From: an uncultured Pseudomonadota bacterium
GTDB taxonomy: Bacteria > Myxococcota_A > Polyangia > HGW-17
Length of the DNA: 5,618 nt
NCBI GenBank assembly: GCA_938004375.1
Contig: CALKWH010000139.1
Coordinates: 1 to 5,618 of the forward strand
Reading direction: 5' to 3'
The notes beneath the pieces were generated by a model. That model did no database searches. It was not told the origin of the DNA and saw only the letters and a program-made list of their open reading frames with translations. The number at the start of each line of letters is the position of its first letter. The first letter of the stretch is position 1. Made by a program: the position numbers and the translations under genes. Positions 1 through 5,574 of this stretch are shown here, in pieces.

Positions 1-60
1 TTGGAGCACGGCCCCGGCGACGTCGATCAGGTCATAATCAGAAATGGTAAACCGAAACAT
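1..60 (-). CDS. 5' end of an unidentified gene, cut by the window edge
   Basis: Only the first 20 codons are visible, beginning MFRFTISDYDLIDV, and the frame is still open at position 1. The start is supported by an AAGGGAG Shine-Dalgarno at 66-72, five bases before the ATG, and by a sigma70-like promoter further upstream. An in-frame ATG at 73-75 would add five residues, but it has no comparable ribosome binding site and overlaps this one. No signal peptide or membrane segment is visible in the fragment. Too little is present to assign a family or function. That this is a real gene is inferred from the start signals, not from the protein. Confidence 0.55.
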   Translation of the reverse strand, partial: MFRFTISDYDLIDVAGAVLQ

Positions 61-65
61 GAAAA

Positions 66-72
66 CTCCCTT
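66..72 (-). promoter_or_regulatory. Ribosome binding site of the left-edge gene
   Basis: On the minus strand AAGGGAG lies five bases before the ATG at 58-60. It favours this ATG over the in-frame ATG at 73-75. The arrangement AAGGGA, six bases, ATG is the same as at the beta-helix lipoprotein gene. Confidence 0.6.
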
Positions 73-104
73 CATGGTAGTGACCCACCGCGCGCCCTGC
101 AGGC

Positions 105-120
105 CGGGGCTGATTCCCCG
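105..120. other. Small hairpin in the leader of the left-edge gene
   Basis: CGGGG and CCCCG form a perfect 5-bp inverted repeat around a 6-base loop. It lies between the predicted promoter (162-190) and the start codon (60), so it would fall in the mRNA leader. No poly-U follows, so it is not an intrinsic terminator. In G+C-rich DNA such a stem can arise by chance, and a regulatory role is speculative. Confidence 0.25.
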
Positions 121-161
121 ACATGCGCGGCTACAGATTTGTACGGCAGATCGACGGGGTG

Positions 162-190
162 CGTATATAAGATCCAAAAGCACAGGTCAA
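162..190 (-). promoter_or_regulatory. Predicted sigma70-type promoter for the left-edge gene
   Basis: The minus strand reads TTGACC (185-190), a 17-base spacer, then TATACG (162-167). An alternative -10, TATATA, overlaps two bases closer to the -35. The region is AT-rich relative to its surroundings. A start site near 155 would give a leader of about 95 bases. This is a consensus match by eye. The rest of the gap between the flanking genes (61-343) shows no other gene, and I found no equally good promoter for the plus-strand gene at 344. Confidence 0.5.
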
Positions 191-343
191 CAATAATTTG
201 CACGCCATGGCCGCCCGCCTGGGCCGGGACAAACATCCATCGGGCTACACGGCAACTCCCTGTTGATTGTCCTGACAGATATTTCCGCAGAGAGACTCCA
301 CGGGCGGGTTGACCGGTGGACTCATGGGGAGTACGGTTCATGC

Positions 344-1642
344 ATGCTCCTCCACGCGATGCTCTCCCTGCTTGTCTTCTCGAACGCGACGCCGGGGGCG
401 CCGGACCTGTGTCCCTCGACGAAGGTTGGCGGTCTCTTCCCGGGGCGCTACGGGAGCCCTGTGAGCCTCTTCGCCCAGCTCGAGTTGCAGCATTCGCAGG
501 GTAGCTTCCGTGCGGTCGTCCACCTGTCGGGGCGTCTGACGGTGGAGTCGAACGCCGCGGGGGAGCTCAAGACCGCGGACCTGAAATTGGATCTGGCGGT
601 CGTGTACACGGGGAACAAGCCCGTCAATCTGGCCGCCGAGACCTTCCTGGGCGCCTGCAGCCTGGACAAGTCCTCTCCGTTGGGGTTCACGCTGGCGTGC
701 ACGATCCTGCCGGGGCGGGGGGAGGTCCGCGTCGAGCACGCGCGGCGCCGGGAGAAGTTGACCTTCGCGATCGAGCGCGCCGGGTGCGGGTCGATCCAGG
801 GGAAAATGTCCTTCTCCTATGTCCAGGCGTTGACCGATTCCCTGGCCCGGATGGGGATGCGGGTCACGAAATCCCGACAGGTGGCCAACTTCTCCCTGGG
901 CCAGGAGTCCGGCGCCTTCTTCACGGCCAGGAGCGCCCTGGACGCTTCCTGGGACCGCGTCGAGGCGCTCGCGCCCGAAGGGTCCCTCCTTCCCGAAGCG
1001 CTCCTGTCGCGGGTCGGGACGGTAGCCCGGGAGATCGAAGCCGATCTGAAACGGCAGGCCGATCCCCGGGTTCGTGACTGCCTGAAGGCGCACCATCGGA
1101 ATCGGGTGAACCGGTTCGTTCAACTCCGGACCCGTGTCCCGATCGCCTCGCTGCTCCGGGAGAGCCTGGACCCCGTGGTGTTTGTACGCACCGGGAAGGC
1201 GGTGCCCGAGCTGGTCCGATGGTTGAACCTCCTGACCGCGGCCGGGGTCGAGACCTGCTCGGAGCGGACGCAGCAGGACCTGGTGTCGTCGATCCGTCAG
1301 AGAATGTGGCAGGTGGTCGAGTACACGCTCTGGAACGGGGTCCCGGCCGTGGACGTCACCTCGGTGTTGACCCGCTTCCCCGCCACCGGCGCCGTCGCCG
1401 GTCCCCTGGTGCGTCAGATCCCGCAGGCGCTGCGGGACTTCGGCGCGCAGCGGATCCGCGACGAGGTGATGAAACTGCGCGCCCTGAAGGCCTCGGCGGA
1501 TCTGTGCGATCGCCAGGTCGCGACGGCCTGGTCCAGGGCCGAGGCCGTCGAGTCCCTCGTCAACCGGTTGACGGGCGGCGGCTTCCGGCTGGTGGCCGAT
1601 CATCGCAGAAAGGTCGCGCCCAGGAAGCTCAATTGCAAATAG
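344..1642 (+). CDS. Hypothetical protein, probably exported, 432 residues
   Basis: I do not recognise this protein. The ATG at 344 gives a short hydrophobic N-terminus (MLLHAMLSLLVFSNA) that resembles a signal peptide with possible cleavage after Ala15 or Ala19, although the usual basic N-region is missing. A GGGGAG at 327-332 lies about 11 bases upstream, slightly far. The frame stays open back to a TTG at 263, but that start would bury the hydrophobic stretch. Residues about 40-165 look beta-rich and 195-425 look mainly alpha-helical, so two domains are likely. There are eight cysteines (23, 105, 119, 148, 246, 305, 388, 431), compatible with disulfides if exported. The frame is real: third positions are G/C-rich and composition is balanced, whereas the overlapping minus-strand frame is Arg/Pro/Gly-rich. 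The gene stands alone on the plus strand and converges on the methyltransferase. Its role is unknown. Confidence 0.8.
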   Translation: MLLHAMLSLLVFSNATPGAPDLCPSTKVGGLFPGRYGSPVSLFAQLELQHSQGSFRAVVHLSGRLTVESNAAGELKTADLKLDLAVVYTGNKPVNLAAETFLGACSLDKSSPLGFTLACTILPGRGEVRVEHARRREKLTFAIERAGCGSIQGKMSFSYVQALTDSLARMGMRVTKSRQVANFSLGQESGAFFTARSALDASWDRVEALAPEGSLLPEALLSRVGTVAREIEADLKRQADPRVRDCLKAHHRNRVNRFVQLRTRVPIASLLRESLDPVVFVRTGKAVPELVRWLNLLTAAGVETCSERTQQDLVSSIRQRMWQVVEYTLWNGVPAVDVTSVLTRFPATGAVAGPLVRQIPQALRDFGAQRIRDEVMKLRALKASADLCDRQVATAWSRAEAVESLVNRLTGGGFRLVADHRRKVAPRKLNCK

Positions 1643-1668
1643 GGAGTGCCGCCACGCCGGTGTGAAGC

Positions 1669-2304
1669 CTACGTTCTCCCGTAGCGCGACAGGGCGAGGC
1701 CGCCGAAGAGCGCGCGGTCGTCTCCGAACGCCGGGTCGACCGGGAGCGGGCGCCAGCGGTCCGGCGTCAGCAGGGGTTCCAGGCCGCCGCGGCGGCGGAA
1801 GTCGCGGTAGTTGCGAAAGTGCTCGCGGCCCGCGAGGCGCTCGACGAGGGTGATGCCGGCGGCGGCCGGGGGCCAGGTGCGCGCGTCGATGGCGAAGTCC
1901 ACCACCAGCAGGACGCCGCCGGCGGAGAGCAGGCGGTGGGCCTCGGCCAGAAGCGCGGCGCGGGTGGCCGGCGGCTTCTCGTGGAGGGCCAGGCTCAGGA
2001 TCACGGCGTCGAAGCGCCCCGCCGCCAGGCCGGTGGCGGTGGCGTCCCGTTCCAACAAGGTGAGGGCGTGGGGGCCGCGCCGGGCGACGGCGAGCATGTG
2101 GGGATCCAGGTCCACGCCGGTCAGGTCGGTGTGCCCCGCGCGGGCCAGGTGCTTGAGTTGAGCCCCCGTGCCGCAGCACAGGTCCAGCACCGGGCGGTCG
2201 CGAAAGGGCGAAAGCGCGCGGGTCACCCGGCGGCGCACGCCCCGCAGGAAGACGTACAGGAACGGGTCATAGATCTTGCTGGTGAATTCGTACTCGCCGG
2301 TCAT
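1669..2304 (-). CDS. Class I SAM-dependent methyltransferase
   Basis: This 211-residue protein has the Rossmann-type SAM-binding fold. Motif I is VLDLCCGTGAQL (residues 39-50). The acidic end of strand 2 is GVDLDPHML (63-71), whose Asp typically binds the SAM ribose. An acidic RDA follows at 87-89, then the strand 4 region FDAVILSLALHE (98-109) and a strand 5 segment VLLVVDF (131-137). It resembles the UbiE/Methyltransf_11/25 group of small-molecule methyltransferases, and its length is normal for them. The C-terminal REHFRNYRDFRRRGGLEPLL segment probably shapes the substrate pocket. The substrate cannot be told from sequence. The ATG at 2302-2304 has no clear Shine-Dalgarno. The frame extends further upstream, but into the lipoprotein gene without a better start. 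The start lies 34 bp after that gene's stop on the same strand, so the two are probably co-transcribed. The product should be cytoplasmic. Confidence 0.88.
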   Translation of the reverse strand: MTGEYEFTSKIYDPFLYVFLRGVRRRVTRALSPFRDRPVLDLCCGTGAQLKHLARAGHTDLTGVDLDPHMLAVARRGPHALTLLERDATATGLAAGRFDAVILSLALHEKPPATRAALLAEAHRLLSAGGVLLVVDFAIDARTWPPAAAGITLVERLAGREHFRNYRDFRRRGGLEPLLTPDRWRPLPVDPAFGDDRALFGGLALSRYGRT

Positions 2305-2338
2305 GGGGCCACTGTACCCGCGTAGCCGTCCAACTTCC

Positions 2339-3010
2339 TCAGTGCCCGGGGAAGTGCGTCGGCAGATAGGTGTCCGGATCGAAGCCGCACTCATAGGTCC
2401 ACGTGCCCATGAAATGAAGAACCACGCCCGCCTCCGTGGCCGACGGCAACCAGACGAGGTCGTCCTTCAGGCAATCGCACGACCCCACGTCCGGAGGCCC
2501 CCGGCGCTGCTCGAAGGCGCGGCACAACCGCTCCCGCTCGGGCTCGGTCTTGTCGGCCAGTTCCACGCTCACCCGGCCGAGCCGGTCGGCCCCGTTGCAC
2601 GTCGCCGAGCAGGATCCGATGGGGAGGGGCATCCCCGGCGCCTGGCAGGCCGCCGTCTTCAGCGACAGGAACCCGTAGCCGCCGTGCTCGTTGCGCCCGA
2701 GGGGGCCCAGCGCGAACGTCGGCGCCGGGTCACAGGGGACCGCGCACGGGACGTCCCCGGCCCGGCGCCCGGCGATCGCCTCGAGCGTGTCACCGGGCCG
2801 GTGGTGCAGGCCGTAGGACAGCGCGCCGCAGGTCTGCTTCGGCGCCTCACCCGCTTTCTTCGGGGGGGAGCTCGCCGGCGTGACTCCCGGCTCACCCCGG
2901 GTCGGGGCGGCCCCGGGCCGCGAGCACGCCGCGAGCGCCAGCGCCAGCGAGAGACCCAGCAGAAGCCAGCGCGTCCGCACCGCCGAGATGAAGAGTGCCC
3001 ATCGGTCCAT
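2339..3010 (-). CDS. Cys-rich lipoprotein of unknown function
   Basis: A 223-residue protein whose N-terminus has basic residues (Arg12, Arg14), a hydrophobic stretch (WLLLGLSLALALAA) and the lipobox LAAC, with lipidation expected at Cys29. The residue after the Cys is Ser, which in E. coli favours export to the outer membrane. A low-complexity Pro/Gly/Ala/Ser linker follows (about 30-57). The mature domain (about 60-223) has ten further cysteines (61, 89, 93, 122, 134, 138, 163, 178, 180, 208), enough for five disulfides, including a CDC pair. I do not recognise the fold. The ATG at 3008-3010 is chosen because it has a strong GGAGGAGA and begins the signal peptide. The longer open frame back to 3244 encodes Thr/Pro/Arg-rich sequence antisense to the neighbouring gene. 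It has its own promoter and the methyltransferase gene follows it. Confidence 0.85.
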   Translation of the reverse strand: MDRWALFISAVRTRWLLLGLSLALALAACSRPGAAPTRGEPGVTPASSPPKKAGEAPKQTCGALSYGLHHRPGDTLEAIAGRRAGDVPCAVPCDPAPTFALGPLGRNEHGGYGFLSLKTAACQAPGMPLPIGSCSATCNGADRLGRVSVELADKTEPERERLCRAFEQRRGPPDVGSCDCLKDDLVWLPSATEAGVVLHFMGTWTYECGFDPDTYLPTHFPGH

Positions 3011-3014
3011 CTGT

Positions 3015-3022
3015 TCTCCTCC
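3015..3022 (-). promoter_or_regulatory. Strong ribosome binding site of the Cys-rich lipoprotein gene
   Basis: GGAGGAGA on the minus strand ends four bases before the ATG at 3008-3010. It is the best Shine-Dalgarno in the window and fixes the start at the signal peptide, not at upstream starts of the longer open frame. Confidence 0.8.
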
Positions 3023-3029
3023 GTTGGAT

Positions 3030-3058
3030 ACTATTCCCGAGGGTCCCGCGACTGTCAA
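3030..3058 (-). promoter_or_regulatory. Predicted sigma70-type promoter of the lipoprotein-methyltransferase pair
   Basis: The minus strand carries a perfect TTGACA (3053-3058), a 17-base spacer and AATAGT (3030-3035), which matches the -10 consensus at four of six positions. The predicted start site, near 3023, would leave a leader of only about 13 bases, just long enough to hold the Shine-Dalgarno. The spacer is G+C-rich. The position in the gap between two same-strand genes supports a separate transcription unit from the beta-helix gene. Confidence 0.55.
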
Positions 3059-3097
3059 GCCGCGGTGAGTCGTGTCTTCGGGAGTTCCCGTCGGGGA

Positions 3098-3109
3098 CCT
3101 GCATGCAGG
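3098..3109. other. 12-bp perfect palindrome between two lipoprotein genes
   Basis: CCTGCATGCAGG lies 26 bp downstream of the beta-helix gene's stop and about 40 bp upstream of the next gene's -35 box. It could be a small operator or part of a transcript end. No U-tract follows on the minus strand, so I do not call it a terminator. Chance occurrence is possible. Confidence 0.25.
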
Positions 3110-3134
3110 ATCAGGGGAGCGGACCGGCGTTGGA

Positions 3135-4877
3135 CTACTCTTCGCGGAAGACGTCCCCCGAGGCGTTGTCCGAGAACGTGTTCGAGGTCTCGAGGTCGGC
3201 GTTGACGTCGGCCCAGAGGCCCAGGTAGATGGCGTAGAGGCCACTGTGAGTGAGCGTACTGTTGGTGATCGACACCGCGACGCCGTGGCTGTCGGAGACG
3301 ACGTGGACCATCCCCTGCTCGCCGGTGCCGCCCACGGAGCCGCCGTACTCGAGGACGACGTGGTCGAGGGCGTTGGCGGCGTTGAGCGTGCCGTCGAAGC
3401 GGATGGCCTTCCAGAAGCCGGCGGTCTGCTCCTCGCCGGTGAAAGTGATCGGCGCGTCGACGGTGCCGACCGCGTGCAGTCCGGAGTAGTCGCCGGCCAC
3501 CGACAGGACCGCGGCCGCGGGGAGGATCAGGGTGACGCCGGGCGCCAGGGTCCACACCACGGGGTTCTGCTCGGTGCCGTTGACGTGCAGGCCGCCGTCG
3601 AGGTGGTAGGGGACGCCCAGGTCCTCCCAGGTGACGTTCGCGTTCACCCAGTCGGCGGCCACGGCGACCTCGTCGACGTCGTTGCCGGTGTAGGTCGAGG
3701 TCGTGTCGAGCTGGTGCACCGCGGTGGAGCCGGACATGACGGGACCCAGCGTGTTGGCCGTGAGGGTGTTGCCGGCGAAGCCCGGGAGGACGGCGCTGCC
3801 GGCAAGGTACAGCCCGTAGCCGCCGCACTCGCGGAAGGTGCTGTTGGTGATGCCCGAGGTCACGCCGCGGCTGTCGGCGATCATCCGCAGGCAGGCGCTG
3901 TTCGCGTCATGGGCGGTGCTGCCGCCGTACTCGAACGTGACGAAGTCGAGCCGGTTGTCGGCGTGGTTGGTGCCGTCGAGGTTCACCGACCACCAGAAGC
4001 CGCGGGTCTTCTGCGCCCCGGTGAAGGTGATCGGCGCGTCGGCGGTGCCGACCGCGTGCAGGGCGGCCTCGGCGCCGGACACGGCGACCACGGCCTCTTC
4101 CTCGAGGATCAGGGTGTTGCCGGCCTCGATGGTCCAGGGAATCGACACGTCCAGGCTGCCGCTGAGGTGGAACGGGACGTCCAGCGCGTGCCAGGTGCCG
4201 TTGCGCGTGATGTCGCCGGTGCGGACCCACACCTCGTCCACGTCGTTGCCGGCGTAGGTCGAGGCGGCGTCGAGCAGGCCGGCCACCTGGGAGTCGACGT
4301 TGGCCGGCCCCAGGGTGTTGCGGGTCAGCGTGTTGCCCGAGAACGCCGGCATCAGGGCGCTGCCGGTCAGGAACAGTCCCCAGCCCTGGCTCTCGCGGAC
4401 GGTGGAGTCCGTCAGGCTGAGCGTCACGCCGCGGCTGTCGGCGGTGGCCTTGATGCCGGCCGAGTCCGCGTCGCTGGCGGTGCTGCCCGCGTACTCCACG
4501 GTGACGTGGGCCAGCGCGCTGCCGACGTCGGCGGTGCCGTCGAAGCGCAGGCCGACCCAGGAGCCGCGCTCGGCGAGCTCGCCGGTGAGCAGGATGGGGT
4601 CGGACGCGGTGCCCACGGCCTGCAGCGACTGGTCGCCGCTGATCGCCAGGCGGGTGTCCGGCGAGAAGATGATCTTCACGCCCGGGTCCAGGGTGAGGGT
4701 CACGCCGGCGGCGAGCACCGGCGACTCGAGGGCCAGGTAGCACCCTTTGGGCAGCGTCGTGTCGGCGTCGAACCGCGCCGGCAGGACCGAGCAGGTCTCC
4801 TTCTTCTTGTCTTCGTCGCAGGCGAAGAGGGAGAACAGCAGCAGCCACGGGAATAGGAGAAGTGTGAATTTTTTCAT
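3135..4877 (-). CDS. Lipoprotein with three tandem beta-helix-like modules
   Basis: A 580-residue protein starting MKKFTLLLFPWLLLFSLFAC, a typical lipoprotein signal peptide with lipobox LFAC and lipidation expected at Cys20. A short charged linker (DEDKKKE) follows. The rest is three repeats: residues about 46-233, 234-421 and 422-580. Each has the order AVGT..PI..TG, then W....(L/F)DGT, then a V..EY.GS strand, then S(R/H)GV....T(D/N)ST, then G(L/I)YL. This is the pattern of right-handed parallel beta-helix repeat surface proteins, where short strands stack into coils. Repeats 1 and 2 end with a TLGP...GNDVDEV block that repeat 3 lacks. The family usually binds or processes polysaccharide or acts as a surface adhesin. 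No catalytic residues can be identified here, so no enzyme activity is claimed. The start is supported by AAGGGA six bases upstream and by a promoter. It ends with TAG at 3135-3137. It appears monocistronic. Confidence 0.88.
   Translation of the reverse strand: MKKFTLLLFPWLLLFSLFACDEDKKKETCSVLPARFDADTTLPKGCYLALESPVLAAGVTLTLDPGVKIIFSPDTRLAISGDQSLQAVGTASDPILLTGELAERGSWVGLRFDGTADVGSALAHVTVEYAGSTASDADSAGIKATADSRGVTLSLTDSTVRESQGWGLFLTGSALMPAFSGNTLTRNTLGPANVDSQVAGLLDAASTYAGNDVDEVWVRTGDITRNGTWHALDVPFHLSGSLDVSIPWTIEAGNTLILEEEAVVAVSGAEAALHAVGTADAPITFTGAQKTRGFWWSVNLDGTNHADNRLDFVTFEYGGSTAHDANSACLRMIADSRGVTSGITNSTFRECGGYGLYLAGSAVLPGFAGNTLTANTLGPVMSGSTAVHQLDTTSTYTGNDVDEVAVAADWVNANVTWEDLGVPYHLDGGLHVNGTEQNPVVWTLAPGVTLILPAAAVLSVAGDYSGLHAVGTVDAPITFTGEEQTAGFWKAIRFDGTLNAANALDHVVLEYGGSVGGTGEQGMVHVVSDSHGVAVSITNSTLTHSGLYAIYLGLWADVNADLETSNTFSDNASGDVFREE
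3138..4742 (-). repeat. Three tandem 188-194-codon repeats inside the beta-helix gene
   Basis: Units map to 4179-4742, 3615-4178 and 3138-3614. Similarity is visible in the DNA. The 44 bases at 3436-3479 and 4018-4061 differ at two positions and are 582 bp apart. The 21 bases at 3859-3879 and 4423-4443 are identical and 564 bp apart. The 34 bases at 3667-3700 and 4231-4264 differ at two positions, also 564 bp apart. The offsets equal 194 and 188 codons, so the repeats are in frame. The 6-codon difference is an insertion (around NGTEQNP, residues 433-439) in the third unit. The third unit is shorter because its last block is missing. Confidence 0.85.
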
Positions 4878-4883
4878 TGAAAA

Positions 4884-4890
4884 TCCCTTT
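4884..4890 (-). promoter_or_regulatory. Ribosome binding site of the beta-helix lipoprotein gene
   Basis: AAAGGGA on the minus strand ends six bases before the ATG at 4875-4877. It supports this ATG, which also begins the signal peptide. Confidence 0.65.
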
Positions 4891-4920
4891 CTTTTTTATG
4901 AACGCAGGAAACAAATCATC

Positions 4921-4946
4921 GACGCGGGAGTCTCCGGAAGCGCGTC
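4921..4946. other. Inverted repeat near the predicted 5' end of the beta-helix mRNA
   Basis: GACGCG (4921-4926) and CGCGTC (4941-4946) form a perfect 6-bp stem around a 14-base loop. Its 5' side starts within a few bases of the start site expected from the -10 box at 4955-4960. A 5'-terminal stem-loop could slow mRNA decay, or the inverted repeat could be a protein-binding site. The function is inferred and chance is possible. Confidence 0.3.
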
Positions 4947-4954
4947 ACGGGGGG

Positions 4955-4983
4955 ACCATAATCGAGGAAAGATTATTTGTCAA
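4955..4983 (-). promoter_or_regulatory. Predicted sigma70-type promoter of the beta-helix lipoprotein gene
   Basis: The minus strand has a perfect TTGACA (4978-4983), a 17-base spacer and TATGGT (4955-4960, four of six matches to the -10 consensus). The segment is clearly AT-rich within G+C-rich DNA. Transcription would start near 4948, giving a leader of about 70 bases. The -35 box is part of a 13-bp direct repeat whose second copy lies 22 bp upstream. Confidence 0.62.
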
Positions 4984-5008
4984 GGCGCAGTAAAATATTT
5001 GTCAAGGC
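4974..5008 (-). repeat. 13-bp direct repeat spaced 22 bp, overlapping the -35 box
   Basis: On the minus strand GCCTTGACAAATA occurs at 4996-5008 and again at 4974-4986, both copies identical. The 22-bp period is about two helical turns, so both copies face the same side of the DNA. The downstream copy supplies the -35 of the predicted promoter. The upstream copy has no -10-like hexamer at the right distance. It may be a regulator site, or a leftover of a small duplication. Confidence 0.7.
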
Positions 5009-5095
5009 ACCTTGGATGGGGGGCGCGGGTGCCCGGACGCGGCCCTGGGGTGGCTTCGCCTTCGGCTGCGTGACCCTGGGCGACCCGTCTGTCGA

Positions 5096-5112
5096 CCGCC
5101 CGGGGCGGGCGG
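5096..5112 (-). terminator. G+C-rich hairpin just after the M28 peptidase gene
   Basis: On the minus strand CCGCCCG, a CCC loop and CGGGCGG form a perfect 7-bp stem, starting five bases after the TAG at 5118-5120. Its position suggests a transcript end. However, no U-run follows (the next bases are TCGACAGACG), so it is at best a non-canonical intrinsic terminator or an mRNA-stabilising stem. Confidence 0.4.
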
Positions 5113-5117
5113 ATTCG

Positions 5118-5574
5118 CTACGGGGTGGCGTCGGGCTCCTCGCGGCGCACCAGCGCGGCCCAGAGCACCTCGAGCATGGCGGCGATGGCCTCGGGCTTCA
5201 CGGCGTCGAGGGTGTCGCGCAGGGTGTGGTAGGGGAAGCCCCGCGGGGGGAACAGCTTCGAGGACATGGCGATGAGGGTCGTGGCGCGGATGCCCCGGCG
5301 GCCGAACTCGCCCGCGTCGGTGGCGCCGGCGCCCATGGGCATGGCCAGGGTGCGGGCGGAAAAGCCCAGCCGTGCGGCCAGCTCGACGAACTCCCGGGCC
5401 AGCCGGTCCGAGAGCGGCACGGTGCCGTTGACGTCGCTCACCAGGAAGCGCAGGTCCTTAAGCTCGTAGACGGCGTCGACGTTGAACAGTTCGGCGGGGT
5501 GGGCGGTGAGCTCGTCCAGGTGGCGCGCCACGAAGGCGCGGGAGCCTCGCAGGCCGCTCTCCTCGGCGTCGAAC
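5118..5574 (-). CDS. C-terminal part of an M28-family zinc peptidase (truncated by contig end)
   Basis: About 151 residues are visible, from FDAEESGLRGSRAFV to the TAG at 5118-5120. The opening DAEE..GL.GS is the M28 signature. It contains the Glu general base followed by a zinc-ligand Glu (E131-E132 in Streptomyces griseus aminopeptidase). DVNG (Asp at visible residue 47) fits the next metal ligand (D160), and YHTLRDT (His116) carries the last zinc-ligand His (H247). TDAGEFGRRGI corresponds to the usual SDH..F...GIP segment. Family members cleave N-terminal or short peptides and are often exported. The N-terminal His and Asp ligands and any signal peptide are missing because biological sequence stops at 5574. 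A GTG at 5529-5531 could be mistaken for a start, but it encodes Val within the motif region. The subtype (aminopeptidase, carboxypeptidase or other) cannot be set. Confidence 0.88.

Noticed and set aside
309..337. Plus-strand TTGACC-N17-TACGGT as promoter of the 344 gene
   Set aside because: The -10 match is only three of six, and the transcript would start at about the ATG, leaving no room for the Shine-Dalgarno.
263..343. Extension of the plus-strand hypothetical gene back to TTG at 263
   Set aside because: It would place 27 mostly polar residues before the hydrophobic signal-like segment, and the TTG has no Shine-Dalgarno. The ATG at 344 is preferred.
338..2179. Long minus-strand open frame of 613 codons
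   Set aside because: It is extremely rich in Arg, Pro and Gly and runs antisense to the 344-1642 gene and out of frame through the methyltransferase gene. This is typical of a shadow frame in G+C-rich DNA.
3079..3095. Possible terminator stems (CGGGA/TCCCG and TCCC/GGGA) after the beta-helix gene
   Set aside because: The stems are 4-5 bp, mutually exclusive, have 2-4 base loops and no U-run, so they are too weak to call.
2276..3205. Plus-strand open frame of 309 codons
   Set aside because: It is antisense to the Cys-rich lipoprotein, Arg/Gly/Pro-rich, and lacks motifs or a convincing start.
3072..4856. Plus-strand open frame of 594 codons antisense to the beta-helix gene
   Set aside because: Its Val/Gly/Ala/Asp/Arg-rich composition and apparent repeats simply mirror the repeated minus-strand gene, which has a signal peptide, ribosome binding site and promoter.
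4974..5008. Bacteroidetes-type plus-strand promoter (TATTTG occurs twice)
   Set aside because: The required TAnnTTTG does not fit either copy and no plus-strand gene follows. The minus-strand TTGACA-N17-TATGGT reading explains the bases better.
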